64,000 nucleotides of DNA, taken from Magnetovibrio sp. GTDB lineage: Bacteria > Pseudomonadota > Alphaproteobacteria > Rhodospirillales > Magnetovibrionaceae. Positions 36,033 through 44,510 of the stretch are shown here, in pieces. Below the pieces are notes generated by a model, which was given only the letters and a program-made list of their open reading frames with translations, ran no database searches and was not told the DNA's origin. The position numbers and the translations under genes are program-made. The first letter of the stretch is position 1; each line of letters opens with the position of its first letter. The stretch lies in NCBI GenBank assembly GCA_028281525.1, contig JANQJR010000066.1, forward strand, positions 62,001 through 126,000, written 5' to 3'.

Positions 36033-37556
36033 GTGGGGCTTGGTCAAATCGGAGTCCATCTGATTCCCAGCGGACCCGACCGATTGCAAAAGCTCCTCCT
36101 CGCCTCCTATTTCGCTTTGCTTGCGCTGAGCGTCCTGCCGGTCCTGGCGTTCGCGTATCCGCCGCTGGTGGATTATTTGAACCACTTGGCGCGGCTGCAC
36201 ATCATCTTGAACCCGGACGATCCGGTTCTGGGCCAGTTTTACCGGATCGAGTGGCGGTTCCTGCCCAATTTGGGCATGGATCTGTTCGGCTTCGCATTTG
36301 GCGAATGGCTGGGGGTCGGAGGCGCGGGCAAAGCTTATCTGCTGCTGGTCGTCGTGGCGTTCACCAGCGCCGCGCCGTTTTTGAGTTACGTGCTGTTCGG
36401 GCGCGTCACCGCCGCATCGCTGGGCGGGTTTCTGGTGCTTTACAACTATGCCCTGAACCTGGGCACCTTGAATTACCTGCTGGCCTGCGGTCTCGCCATC
36501 TGGGCGTTCGGGGCGTATCTGTTGCTGGTGCGGCGCAGCCAATATCTGCATGCCGCCGTTGGCACGGTGATGGGGCTGGTGCTGCTCACGGTGCACCTTT
36601 ATGGCCTGGGGATTTACGCGGTTCTGGTGGGCATGCAGGCCCTGAGCGAACTCAAGTGGACCCAGTTTCGTGAACTGGCGGTCCGCGCCAGCCAGTTCGT
36701 TCTGCCACTGGGTGCGTTTTTTTTCTTGTCACCCACCGCCGGGGGCGAGAGCCCGGGTACGCCATACCTGTTCGATTGGACTTGGAAGGTCTTGAACTTA
36801 GCCCACCTGACCATGTTCGACGGGCCAGCGGTGCGGGCCGCCGTGTCTGCTTTGGTGCTGTTCTTGATCGTACTGGCGCTGCGCCATTGGCGCACCGCGT
36901 TCCACAAGCATATGACCGCGGCGGTGTTCGTATTGCTGGCGCTTTACATCCTTGTGCCGCCGTTTTTGCTGTCGGGCAGCAACGTGGATTGGCGGTTGTT
37001 GATTCCGCTGGCTTTGGTGGCATGCGGGGCGCTGGCCTGGACGCCCGCCACCCGGCGCGGTGAAGTGGCGCTGTTGGGCTTTTTGGTTTTGACGGTCGGC
37101 CTGCAGTCGGTCTACGTCCATCAGCGTTGGGCCCGCGCCGACACCCACCAGGCGCATGTGGCGGCGCTGCTCAAAGCCTTGCCCGAGGGCTCCAAAATCT
37201 TTCCCGCCTTTTTCGGCGGCGGTTGGAAAGAGGCCGAAAGCCCCATCCCGTGGCCGCACTTGAGCGCAGTGGGCGTGATCGAACGCAACCACTTCCTGCC
37301 GTCCCTGTTCGCTTTCAAAACCCAACAGCCGCTCAATTACACTCCGGCCTATGGGCCCGTCCGTCAAAACACCCGCCGGGTCGTCTACGGCGATCCGGCC
37401 CATGTCGATTGGGCCACGGTCGCACGGCATTTCGATTACGTTCTGGTGATGGATCCGCATGGCGCGGCGCAAACGTGGCGCACGGCCATTCCGCTCGAAA
37501 CGCAGGTTTTGGACGCCACCGATCCGCACGTCATGTTGATGGCGGTGGTGCGCTAG
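36033..37556 (+). CDS. Multi-pass membrane protein, GT-C-glycosyltransferase-like architecture
   Basis: About 507 residues with roughly ten hydrophobic helices in the first 370, then a soluble C-terminal domain of about 130 residues (ALLKALPEGSKIFPAFFGGGWKEAE, HFDYVLVMDPHG). The pattern of a multi-pass core with an outward C-terminal domain resembles GT-C glycosyltransferases or polyisoprenyl-linked sugar transferases. No DxD/ExD catalytic motif is certain; DYLNHLARLH near the first loop is a candidate. It is convergent with a GT2-GtrA gene. The start is uncertain: the frame opens at a GTG (36033), and later TTG or GTG codons are possible. Confidence 0.6.
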   Translation: MGLGQIGVHLIPSGPDRLQKLLLASYFALLALSVLPVLAFAYPPLVDYLNHLARLHIILNPDDPVLGQFYRIEWRFLPNLGMDLFGFAFGEWLGVGGAGKAYLLLVVVAFTSAAPFLSYVLFGRVTAASLGGFLVLYNYALNLGTLNYLLACGLAIWAFGAYLLLVRRSQYLHAAVGTVMGLVLLTVHLYGLGIYAVLVGMQALSELKWTQFRELAVRASQFVLPLGAFFFLSPTAGGESPGTPYLFDWTWKVLNLAHLTMFDGPAVRAAVSALVLFLIVLALRHWRTAFHKHMTAAVFVLLALYILVPPFLLSGSNVDWRLLIPLALVACGALAWTPATRRGEVALLGFLVLTVGLQSVYVHQRWARADTHQAHVAALLKALPEGSKIFPAFFGGGWKEAESPIPWPHLSAVGVIERNHFLPSLFAFKTQQPLNYTPAYGPVRQNTRRVVYGDPAHVDWATVARHFDYVLVMDPHGAAQTWRTAIPLETQVLDATDPHVMLMAVVR

Positions 37557-37569
37557 TGCGGCTTGCGTC

Positions 37570-37700
37570 CTAGAGTGCGATCGGATGAGTTGATGCATAT
37601 GAGCGTCAACCTCATCCGTGAATCGCCCTCTAATACATTAGTGAGGGACGGATTCACGTCTTAAGTGGAAACACGAAAGTGATCCCACTTAAGACGATCC
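37570..37700. repeat. REP-like cluster of palindromes between convergent genes
   Basis: Three successive inverted repeats fill the gap: CGGATGAGTTGA with TCAACCTCATCCG (37582-37618), CGTGAATC with GATTCACG (37617-37658, with CCCTC/GAGGG inside), and GTCTTAAGTGG with CCACTTAAGAC (37658-37694). The density and the location between convergent genes resemble the palindromic intergenic repeats common in Alphaproteobacteria. It may also terminate both transcripts. Confidence 0.7.
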
Positions 37701-37714
37701 GACCCGAAGGGGGC

Positions 37715-38812
37715 TTATTGCTTGTGGCGTTTCCAGGTGAATGCGCTGGTGGTGGCGTAGTTCCACACCGCACCCGCCACCGCGCCGGTGAAACCCGCTA
37801 AGGCCCACAACGCCAGCATGTCGAACACGAACGCCGCGACGGCGAAATTCACCACCGCGCCCAAAGAGCACGCAACGTAGAAACTCAGCAACCCTTTAAG
37901 CAATGCCGCGCCGCCCACCAGGGGGCTGTCGCGGAAGGTGACGATGTTGTTCAAGAAGAAGTTCGATGTCATCGCCACCCAGATCGCGAGGATTTGTGCG
38001 ATGTTGAACGCGAGGGCGAAGCCTTCGATCGCAATGCCCAGAACGCCCAGGTGCACGCCGACGCCGATCGCGCCGACAGCGGTGAACAGGATAAATTTGA
38101 CCGGGACGATGCGGCCCACGGTGCGCTCCGCCAGCAACTCGACCAGCTCCAGACTGACGCGCACGTCGAGCTTGCTTTCGCCCATGTGACGGGGACGGAA
38201 GGTGAAGGGGACTTCCTGGAACACCAAGGGACGGTTCGCGGACAGGAAAAAATCGAGCAGGATTTTAAAACCCGTTCCGGAAAGTTTCGGCCCCACCTCT
38301 TCGAAAACTTCGCGGCGGATCATGAAAAAGCCGCTCATGGGATCGGTGAGTCGGGGCGTGCTTTTGAGCACCAAGTTGGTGAGCCCTGTCGCCGTTCGCG
38401 AAATCATCCGGCGCACCTTGGGCCAACCCTCCATGCCGCCGCCCGCCATATAGCGGCTTGCGGCCACCAACTCCGTGCCGCCTTGTTTCAGCGCGTCGAG
38501 CATCTTCGGCAGAACGGTTTCGTCGTGTTGCAGGTCCGCATCCATCACCGCCAGATACGGCGCGGTGGTCTGTTGCATGCCCTCGATCACCGCGGACGAC
38601 AACCCGCGCCGCCCGATTCGCTTGAGGCACGCCACACGGGGGTTGTGTTTCGCGATGGCGTCGACGGCCTCAGCGGTTCCGTCCGGGGAATTGTCATCGA
38701 CGAACAGCGCCGACCAGTCAAGGCCATCCAGCGCCGCAGCCAGACGGTCCACCAGCACGGCGACATTGTCGCGCTCGTTATAGGTCGGCACGATGATCGT
38801 CAGGTCGGGCAC
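37715..38812 (-). CDS. GT2 glycosyltransferase fused to a GtrA-like membrane domain
   Basis: 365 residues. The N-terminal domain (about 1-235) is a dolichol-phosphate-mannose-synthase-type GT2: IIVPTYNERDNV, FVDDNSPDGTAE, MDADLQHDE (metal-binding DAD) and RHMGESKLDV. The C-terminal 130 residues hold four membrane helices of the GtrA type (FILFTAVGAIGVGVHLG, SNFFLNNIVTFRD, WNYATTSAFTWKR). Such proteins load a sugar on undecaprenyl phosphate for lipid or cell-wall glycosylation. The next membrane protein, convergent, may use that lipid-linked sugar. A MarR gene lies immediately upstream on the same strand. Confidence 0.9.
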   Translation of the reverse strand: MPDLTIIVPTYNERDNVAVLVDRLAAALDGLDWSALFVDDNSPDGTAEAVDAIAKHNPRVACLKRIGRRGLSSAVIEGMQQTTAPYLAVMDADLQHDETVLPKMLDALKQGGTELVAASRYMAGGGMEGWPKVRRMISRTATGLTNLVLKSTPRLTDPMSGFFMIRREVFEEVGPKLSGTGFKILLDFFLSANRPLVFQEVPFTFRPRHMGESKLDVRVSLELVELLAERTVGRIVPVKFILFTAVGAIGVGVHLGVLGIAIEGFALAFNIAQILAIWVAMTSNFFLNNIVTFRDSPLVGGAALLKGLLSFYVACSLGAVVNFAVAAFVFDMLALWALAGFTGAVAGAVWNYATTSAFTWKRHKQ

Positions 38813-38836
38813 GCTGTCACCGGTTGTTGTGCGGGC

Positions 38837-39283
38837 TTATTTGGCCTTGGGATCGGATTGGAGCAAGTTGTCGCTCATCACCAACAGCATTTCCATGAGC
38901 TGCTTGCGCTCTTTTTTCTTCAAGCCGTCGAGCGCTGTTTTGTTGACGCTCTTTGCGCCCTTGATGAGCTTTTCTTCGAGCTTTTTGGCCATGCCGGTCA
39001 AATGGATGCGCATGGAGCGGCGGTCCGCCGGGTCCGGCTCGCGATAGATCAAGCAGTCCCGTTCCATTCTTTTTAAGGTGTTGGACATGGTCGCCTGTTC
39101 GATCTTGACCCGTTCATAAAGTTCGCGCTGCGTCAGGCCGTCTTGTTCCCACAGGCACATCAGCACCGGGAACTGGCCGGGCGCGACGCCGTGGCTTTTC
39201 AGTTCGTCATTGAGCGCTTGGGTGAGTTGGCGGGATAGGCGATTGATGACATAGGCCAGCGACTTGTCGCGATCCATGGACAT
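38837..39283 (-). CDS. MarR-family transcriptional regulator
   Basis: 148 residues with a winged helix-turn-helix: LTQRELYERVKIEQATMSNTLKRMERDCLIYREPDPADRRSMRIHLT (about 50-97), including the basic wing DRRS. N- and C-terminal helices would form the dimer interface. Ligand and targets are unknown. It is encoded 24 nt upstream of the GT2-GtrA gene, which may be a target. A palindrome lies upstream of its start. Confidence 0.92.
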   Translation of the reverse strand: MSMDRDKSLAYVINRLSRQLTQALNDELKSHGVAPGQFPVLMCLWEQDGLTQRELYERVKIEQATMSNTLKRMERDCLIYREPDPADRRSMRIHLTGMAKKLEEKLIKGAKSVNKTALDGLKKKERKQLMEMLLVMSDNLLQSDPKAK

Positions 39284-39331
39284 GATGGGGTGGTCCTTCT
39301 CAAACGGTCAATCCTAAGCAGTTGAGTTGGA

Positions 39332-39358
39332 GTGTACACAATATAGCCCACTATGGGT
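39332..39358. promoter_or_regulatory. Palindromic sites upstream of marR-like gene
   Basis: A perfect GTGTACAC palindrome (39332-39339) and a near-palindrome TAGCCCACTATGGGTA (39344-39359) lie 50-75 bp upstream of the regulator's start, which is where an autoregulatory MarR operator is expected. Inference from symmetry only. Confidence 0.35.
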
Positions 39359-39376
39359 AATGGAATTGCGAACTTT

Positions 39377-40393
39377 TTAGATTTCTTCGCTTGGCCGCGC
39401 AGGCAGTTTTTCTTGGGTATGCAAAGACTTGCCGCAATGCGGGCAGACCCCCGGGGCTTGCTGAGCCTTCTGGTGCTTGACCGCGTAGATCACTGCATTG
39501 GCGTCGACGGTGTTGAGATTCAGATGGCGCACCAATTCTTCCAGGTCTGCTTGTTCTTCGTCGCTGATCTCGCCGTCGGCCAAGGCGGCGTGAACCTTTT
39601 CTTCCAACATGGCGCGCCGTCGGTGGAGTGCATTGTCGAAGCCCGAGGCCAAAATGCCGGCAGGCAACGCCACCATCCCTAAGCCGATGACCCCGATCAT
39701 GGCGCCCAAGAACTTACCCCAAGGCGTGACCGGCACCACGTCGCCGAAGCCCACCGTGGTCATGGTGATGACCGCCCAGTACATGGCGGCGGGAATGGAG
39801 GAGAATTTGTCCGGCTGGGCCTCGTGCTCCGCGATGAAGGCGAGGGATGAAGCTACGAACAACATCAACACCGAGACGAACATGGCCGCGCCGATGGTGC
39901 GCGATTCTTCGCGGAACACCTGAAACAACAAGGTCATGGCGCTGGAATAGCGGCTCAGCTTGAAGATGCGCAACAAACGTAGCGCGCGCAGCACGCGCAG
40001 GTCGGCATCGATGAAGAAGCTGAGATAAAATGGCGCGATGGCGATCAGGTCGATCAATGCCATCCAACTGAGCATGTATTTGATGCGTCCCTTGATGGGA
40101 TGGTTGTGCACGGGTTTCCACGGATTGTCGATCACCGACCACACGCGCGCGACGTATTCGATGGAAAAAACCGTCACGGAAAAGATTTCGAAATAATGGA
40201 AATAATCGCCTGCCGCGCGGTGGATGTCATCCACCGATTCCAGCACCACGGCGACGATGTTGAGCGTGATCAACACGATCAGGCCGATATCGACGTAGCG
40301 CGAAAGGGGGTCGTCCTTGCTGACCGTGAACAGCAAGGCGGCGGTGCGCGCCCGTGCGCGGCGGTAGGGGCTCAGCGATTCCGTCCCGTCCAT
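39377..40393 (-). CDS. Voltage-gated-type potassium channel
   Basis: 338 residues with six transmembrane segments. The S4-like helix LRVLRALRLLRIFKL carries regularly spaced arginines, and the pore has selectivity filter TVGFGD in MTTVGFGDVVPVTPWGK. A C-terminal cytoplasmic tail contains an acidic helix (DGEISDEEQADLEELVRHL) and a CPHCGK zinc-ribbon-like half site. The family is the bacterial Kv-type ion transporter; permeation of K+ follows from the filter. It stands as a single gene, followed on the same strand by marR. Confidence 0.92.
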   Translation of the reverse strand: MDGTESLSPYRRARARTAALLFTVSKDDPLSRYVDIGLIVLITLNIVAVVLESVDDIHRAAGDYFHYFEIFSVTVFSIEYVARVWSVIDNPWKPVHNHPIKGRIKYMLSWMALIDLIAIAPFYLSFFIDADLRVLRALRLLRIFKLSRYSSAMTLLFQVFREESRTIGAAMFVSVLMLFVASSLAFIAEHEAQPDKFSSIPAAMYWAVITMTTVGFGDVVPVTPWGKFLGAMIGVIGLGMVALPAGILASGFDNALHRRRAMLEEKVHAALADGEISDEEQADLEELVRHLNLNTVDANAVIYAVKHQKAQQAPGVCPHCGKSLHTQEKLPARPSEEI

Positions 40394-40440
40394 GGACGCA
40401 GCATAACGCCAAAGGGGTTAAGCAAAAGCGAACGAAGCCG

Positions 40441-40827
40441 TTAGGGTTGCTTGAGCCGAAATCCGCCGGCTACGGCCAAAATCACCCACGCCGCCATCAT
40501 CGCCATGCCGCCGATGGGCGCGGCGCCCTCAAGCGGGATGGTTCCAAATTGGCCGAAGATGTAAAGCGTGCCGCAAAACAAAACAATGCCCGCCATGAAA
40601 AGCACGCCGGCCGCATGCAGCGCCTGTACAGTGCGACGGCTGGCTGCCGCGTGCATCATCAGGCCCGCGCCCAGCATCCCCAGCCCGTGCCACATCTGGT
40701 ATTGCGAGGCCATCATGAACATGTCGTCATTGGCCAGGGCGTGCCAGCCGTAAGCGCCCGCCGCCACCGCGAGGCCCGCGTTGAAGCCGCCCAACAAAAT
40801 CCATATGTTTTTGGGCCAGATGTTCAT
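40441..40827 (-). CDS. DUF423 small membrane protein
   Basis: 128 residues with four hydrophobic helices: WILLGGFNAGLAVAAGAYGWHAL, WHGLGMLGAGLMMHA, LHAAGVLFMAGIVLFCGTLYIFG and GGMAMMAAWVILAVAGGF. The GAYGWHAL and CGTLYI segments fit the DUF423/YgdD family (family GAFGAHAL and SGSLY). Function unknown. I start at MNIWPKNIW; a longer frame has no coding character. Confidence 0.85.
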   Translation of the reverse strand: MNIWPKNIWILLGGFNAGLAVAAGAYGWHALANDDMFMMASQYQMWHGLGMLGAGLMMHAAASRRTVQALHAAGVLFMAGIVLFCGTLYIFGQFGTIPLEGAAPIGGMAMMAAWVILAVAGGFRLKQP

Positions 40828-40878
40828 GGTTTGCCTTCCTTTAACCGTATCTTGAGCGTTTAGGTGTAGCACCGTTAC

Positions 40879-42138
40879 ATGGTCTTGCGAAACGCCCTGT
40901 TCGTGTTGCTGTTTCCCATCTTGATGCTGCTTTCGGGCTTGGCGGTGCTGGCGGTGGGCCCGATGGCGGATCTGCCGGTGCCCATGGTGGTGTTGGCGGG
41001 CGCGGCGCCGTACGCACTGTGCCTGTTTGCAGGGCTGACCGGGGCATGGTTCAAATGCCCCCGTGTGGTGCTGATGGCGGCGTTGGTGTTGGGTGCGCAC
41101 TGGGTCGTGCAAACTTTCGTCGCCGGAACCAACATTTATGCCCGCGAACCGGGGCTGACGGTTGTTTACGCAGCCGTGGCGGTGTTGTTTCCGCTCAACG
41201 CCTTGTTGTTCGCCATCAAGACGGATCGGGGCCTGCTGTCCCAAGGCATGATCGGGCGGGTGCTGCTGTTGGTGTTGCAGAGCGCAGCGCTGATCGTGGT
41301 GTGGGACGGCGGCGATTTGGCGCGTCAGGCGGTGGACGATCTGACGCATGTACGCATTTTCGACAAGGATTTCGACGCCTGGACCTTGTTGCCGCAACCG
41401 GCCTTGATCTTGTTTTTACTGGCCTCCTTGGGGCTCTTAGCGCGCGCCGCCTACAGCGGCGGGGCGCTCGACGGCGGGCTGTTCGGCGCGGTGGCGGCAT
41501 CCGGCTTGGCGCTGCACAGTGCGGGCGACGGGGCGCTTTCGGCGGCCTTATTCGCCTTGGCCGGGGTGGCGCTGCTGGTGTGCGTGGCGCAGGAAAGCTA
41601 CCGGCTGGCGTTCCTGGACGAACTCACCGGGCTTCCCGGACGGCGCGCGCTGATGCACGATCTGAACGCGCAAAGCGGGGCCTATGCGGTGGCCATGCTG
41701 GACGTGGACCATTTCAAAAAGTTCAACGACACTTACGGCCACGATGTGGGCGATCAGGTGCTCAAGATGGTTGCCGGGCAGATGCTGCGCGTCAGCGGCG
41801 GGGGCCGGGCGTATCGTTACGGGGGCGAGGAGTTCACCGTGCTGTTCGCGCGCCGCGATGCGCGTCACGCGGTGGCGCATCTAGAAAAGCTGCGCGCCGC
41901 CATCGAAAATGCGTCGTTCAAGCTGCGCGCCGAGGACCGCCCGGACGTCAAGCCCACGGGCGTGAAGCCGCGCCAACTGGCGAAACGCAAAGCCGCCCAT
42001 CAAGACACCGTCAGTGTCACCATTTCCATCGGGGTAAGTCAGCGCCAGGATGGAGAGGAGCCCGATGAGGCGCTTAAGGCTGCGGACCAAGCGCTGTATC
42101 GCGCCAAGGACGGCGGGCGCAACCGGGTGGCGGTTTGA
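40879..42138 (+). CDS. Membrane diguanylate cyclase (GGDEF)
   Basis: 419 residues. The first 230 contain about seven membrane helices. The C-terminal GGDEF domain starts FLDELTGLPGRRALMHDL, has LDVDHFKKFNDTYGHDVGD and the active GGEEF sequence, and ends ALYRAKDGGRNRV. The RxxD inhibitory site is absent (RVSG precedes RAYRYGGEEF), so product inhibition is probably lost. A 30-residue basic insertion (EDRPDVKPTGVKPRQLAKRKAAHQD) lies before the SVTISIGVS strand. It is predicted to synthesise c-di-GMP in response to a membrane signal. No EAL or PAS domain is present. Confidence 0.93.
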   Translation: MVLRNALFVLLFPILMLLSGLAVLAVGPMADLPVPMVVLAGAAPYALCLFAGLTGAWFKCPRVVLMAALVLGAHWVVQTFVAGTNIYAREPGLTVVYAAVAVLFPLNALLFAIKTDRGLLSQGMIGRVLLLVLQSAALIVVWDGGDLARQAVDDLTHVRIFDKDFDAWTLLPQPALILFLLASLGLLARAAYSGGALDGGLFGAVAASGLALHSAGDGALSAALFALAGVALLVCVAQESYRLAFLDELTGLPGRRALMHDLNAQSGAYAVAMLDVDHFKKFNDTYGHDVGDQVLKMVAGQMLRVSGGGRAYRYGGEEFTVLFARRDARHAVAHLEKLRAAIENASFKLRAEDRPDVKPTGVKPRQLAKRKAAHQDTVSVTISIGVSQRQDGEEPDEALKAADQALYRAKDGGRNRVAV

Positions 42139-42689
42139 TCGGAAATATTGCTGCATGTCCGTTCACTGGCGGCAACTCCCGTAGTCGGGAATTGCGAAAG
42201 AGAGATGAAAAGCTCAACATTCATTGCCTTATGAGCCGGGGGCGCGCTTCAATTTTTTCCGAATGCAATCGTTGGCAACCTGCTTGATGGTTCGAGGCGT
42301 CAGGCCAATAACCAAATACGGGGTGAGATTACGGCCTTCTCTTCGTGGGTGCTCGTCGCTGTCATCGTGACGGCGTTCCTTCTATGGAAAAAGCGCAAGC
42401 AGTGGAGCGTGGGGCTTTGTCGTTGGGGTGGTCTGTAGAATTGCATTCAGAGCTCAGACGTTAAACCTGCTCCAACAGGTGTCCACGGAGCCGTCCGAAG
42501 CTTTCCATTGATTTGCACAATGTAGATTTTTCGTATTTTGCGTCGCACCATTTCCACAACCTATTGCCGTACCTTGCATTAGCAAAATTGCATAAAAAAG
42601 CATTTTGAGGCGTTTAGACGGTGGAAATTATGTGCGCTAAATGTGGAAAAGAAACCGTTGTCCGGCCCCAGATGTGGTGGCACGATTTC
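42139..42689. other. Intergenic region with no convincing gene
   Basis: About 550 bp between the diguanylate cyclase gene and the structured-RNA candidate. It holds a small hairpin (TCCCG/CGGGA, 42177-42190) and an open frame ending at 42438 whose last residues look like one membrane helix with a basic tail (SSWVLVAVIVTAFLLWKKRK) but which has no usable start; it may be a gene remnant. TTGCAC (42513-42518) and TATTTT (42534-42539), 15 bp apart, are a weak promoter candidate. The stretch from 42500 to 42610 is AT-rich. Confidence 0.4.
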
Positions 42690-43655
42690 CTCAGATCGAC
42701 GGGGGATGTCGAGGGGAAATTCGGGGTCGGCCTTCGGGCTTTCTTGGCGAGTTTCCATCCAGGCATCGACCGCCGGTCGGGAGCTGACCGGCTCTTGGTT
42801 TCAGGCTCTAAGACCGCGCGCCTTCGGGCCCGCCCTCTGACCTGAATCAATCCGGCCATGCTTCCGCCGTACCGATCTGCTTTTGCGTCCCTTCGGGGAT
42901 GCGCCGGTCACCAGCGAAAGCCCGGTTCTCAAGAGACTCGTTCTCTCAAGGACGGGGTGGGCCAAGGAAACCGGTGGCAGATACAAGCGGCAACCCCACC
43001 CAAGGAGGTTTTCGTGTCGTGAGATACGGGCCGTCTTGACGGGGGAGGTCTTGACGTTTCGGCCCGCTGGCGGGTTTTGTGACGGTAGGACCAACCGGGA
43101 CGCTCGGCTCAATGAAGGCGCTCTGGCTGACTGCATGTGGGTTTGCCGCCACGTTAAACAACGGTCGATGCGGAAAGCTGAAGTGGTGGAGAGCAAAGCG
43201 AACCAAGCCGCCTGGCCTTTCGGGCCGTGAACCGCGCCTCTCAGAGCTGCGGCTCCGACCCGGAAGACTGGACGGGGGCCGGCCTCCGGCTTTTCGGGTC
43301 ATCCACACCTCGGTAAGGATGGATACGAAAAAACGGTCGCCTTGCCAAACGCGGCCCTTCGGGATCGCTGTCTGGGAAGGGGGGAACGGGCCAGCTGCCG
43401 CGCCTGACGGTCAACTCAGGTGTCCGGCCATCTGGTTGGGCCCGCGCCGGGGTTGGGCGCTGCGACCAAATCCAGCCAAGTGGGGGAAACTCCGCGCCTG
43501 ATGGAAGAATTCGGGAGCGATCCGAGTGTTCGGCCAGCAGGTTTCGCCACGTGGATGCGACTGGGCCTTCGGGTTCAAATGGGTCTTCGGACTTGTGGCG
43601 CATCGGCGATGAGCGATGAGAACGGGAGAGAGCTACGGCTTTCTCCCGTTTCATT
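42690..43655 (+). ncRNA. Candidate large structured non-coding RNA (about 1 kb, class not recognised)
   Basis: There is no plausible protein gene on either strand, but many local hairpins exist. Six have a C(UUCG)G tetraloop: 42729-42740, 42816-42833, 42885-42902 (7 bp), 43351-43368, 43563-43576 and 43581-43594. Others: GCCGGTC/GACCGGC (42772-42792), TTCAGG/CCTGAA (42800-42846, enclosing a UUCG hairpin), GGGTGGG/CCCACCC (42955-43001), CGGGCCG/CGGCCCG (43027-43066), GACCCG/CGGGTC enclosing GCCGG/CCGGC (43257-43300), CCTGA/TCAGG (43403-43420). UUCG loops read correctly only on the plus strand. A terminator-like hairpin ends it. It lacks the RNase P, tmRNA and group I/II landmarks I looked for. 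Exact ends are not known. Confidence 0.65.
43621..43655 (+). terminator. Terminator-like hairpin at the end of the RNA candidate
   Basis: AACGGGAGA (43621-43629) and TCTCCCGTT (43642-43650) form a perfect 9-bp stem with a 12-nt loop, followed by TTCATTT. The T-run is weak, so termination efficiency is uncertain. Confidence 0.55.
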
Positions 43656-43809
43656 TGTGCGTTCCGGATTTTGAGTCCCCTGCGGTGCCGGCGCATGGTG
43701 CCCCCATGCGTGGCTCTGGAATTTCCGTGACGCTTGCCCATATGAGAAAGAGTCGATTGTCGAAGGGATGCGCCAAGGGGGAACATAAGCCCATTCAGGG
43801 AGGTCGAGC

Positions 43810-44388
43810 ATGACACCCAAGGCCATATCGAACATCATTGATGCCGTTTTGTCCTTTTGGTTCGGTGATCCCGAAGACCCCGGCTACGGCGAAAACCGGG
43901 AGGCCTGGTTTAAGAAAGACCCGGATTTCGACCGGGAAATCGAAACCCGTTTTGGCGCACTGATCGCGGATGGGGCGGCGGGCCGTCTGGATTCCATGGC
44001 CGAAAGTCCGGAAGGTGCGGTGGCCCTGGTGATCATCCTCGATCAATTTCCACGCAATATTTATCGGGATGATGCCCGCGCCTTCGCCCAGGACGCCAAG
44101 GCTCGCGCCGTCGCGGAGCGGGCCATTGCGCGTGAGTTTGACGCCAGTCTCATGTCGGTGATGCGCAAGTTTTTATATCTGCCGTTTGAACACAGCGAAG
44201 ATTTGGCCGATCAGGATTTGGCCTTGAAGCTGTTCGCGCCGTTGGGGGCGGAGGATTTGGAGTGGGCGGAGAAACACCGTGACATCATCGCCGAATTCGG
44301 CCGCTTCCCGCACCGCAACGCCGCGTTGGGGCGGGTGAGCACGCCGGAGGAAGAGGCCTTCTTGACCCGGCCCGGCTCGTCCTTTTAA
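43810..44388 (+). CDS. DUF924 family protein
   Basis: 192 residues, all helical. The family signature is visible: VLSFWFGDPEDPGYGENREAWFKKDPDFD at the N-terminus, LVIILDQFPRNIYRDDARAFAQD in the middle, FLYLPFEHSEDLADQD and FGRFPHRNAALGRVSTPEEEAFL at the end. DUF924 proteins have a TPR-like helical fold and no established activity. An AGGGAGGTCG ribosome site precedes the ATG. A CGCATG/CATGCG hairpin (43692-43710) lies in the 150 bp between the RNA candidate and this gene. Confidence 0.93.
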   Translation: MTPKAISNIIDAVLSFWFGDPEDPGYGENREAWFKKDPDFDREIETRFGALIADGAAGRLDSMAESPEGAVALVIILDQFPRNIYRDDARAFAQDAKARAVAERAIAREFDASLMSVMRKFLYLPFEHSEDLADQDLALKLFAPLGAEDLEWAEKHRDIIAEFGRFPHRNAALGRVSTPEEEAFLTRPGSSF

Positions 44389-44510
44389 CAAAAACTTCAC
44401 ATTCCAAACGGCGAATTCGTCCGTTTGTGCGATACCCTTCTCGCGTGTCGGGAGATAAAATGCCTCTTGGTTGAATGATGGGCGTCAGTCGACCAAATTG
44501 AGGGAAAACA

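Noticed and set aside
42230..42438. Possible C-terminal remnant of a small membrane protein
   Set aside because: The helix SSWVLVAVIVTAF and basic tail look real, but a stop lies upstream and no start codon or ribosome site is available.
42630..42845. Small ORF beginning MCAKCGKETVVRPQMWWHDFL, zinc-ribbon-like at the N-terminus
   Set aside because: Only the first residues look protein-like. The rest overlaps hairpins of the RNA candidate and becomes low-complexity, and no ribosome site precedes it. It could be a leader peptide, but I would not annotate it.
42883..43501. Two plus-strand open frames of 115-140 codons inside the structured region
   Set aside because: Their sequence has no domain-like pattern, they overlap many hairpins, and the composition is that expected of random GC-rich sequence.
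42690..43655. RNase P RNA or tmRNA in the structured region
   Set aside because: The GAGGAAAGUCC and ACAGAAA segments of RNase P and the tmRNA acceptor/tag features were not found. A TTCAAAT sequence near 43574 looks like a T-loop but lacks the pairing stem.
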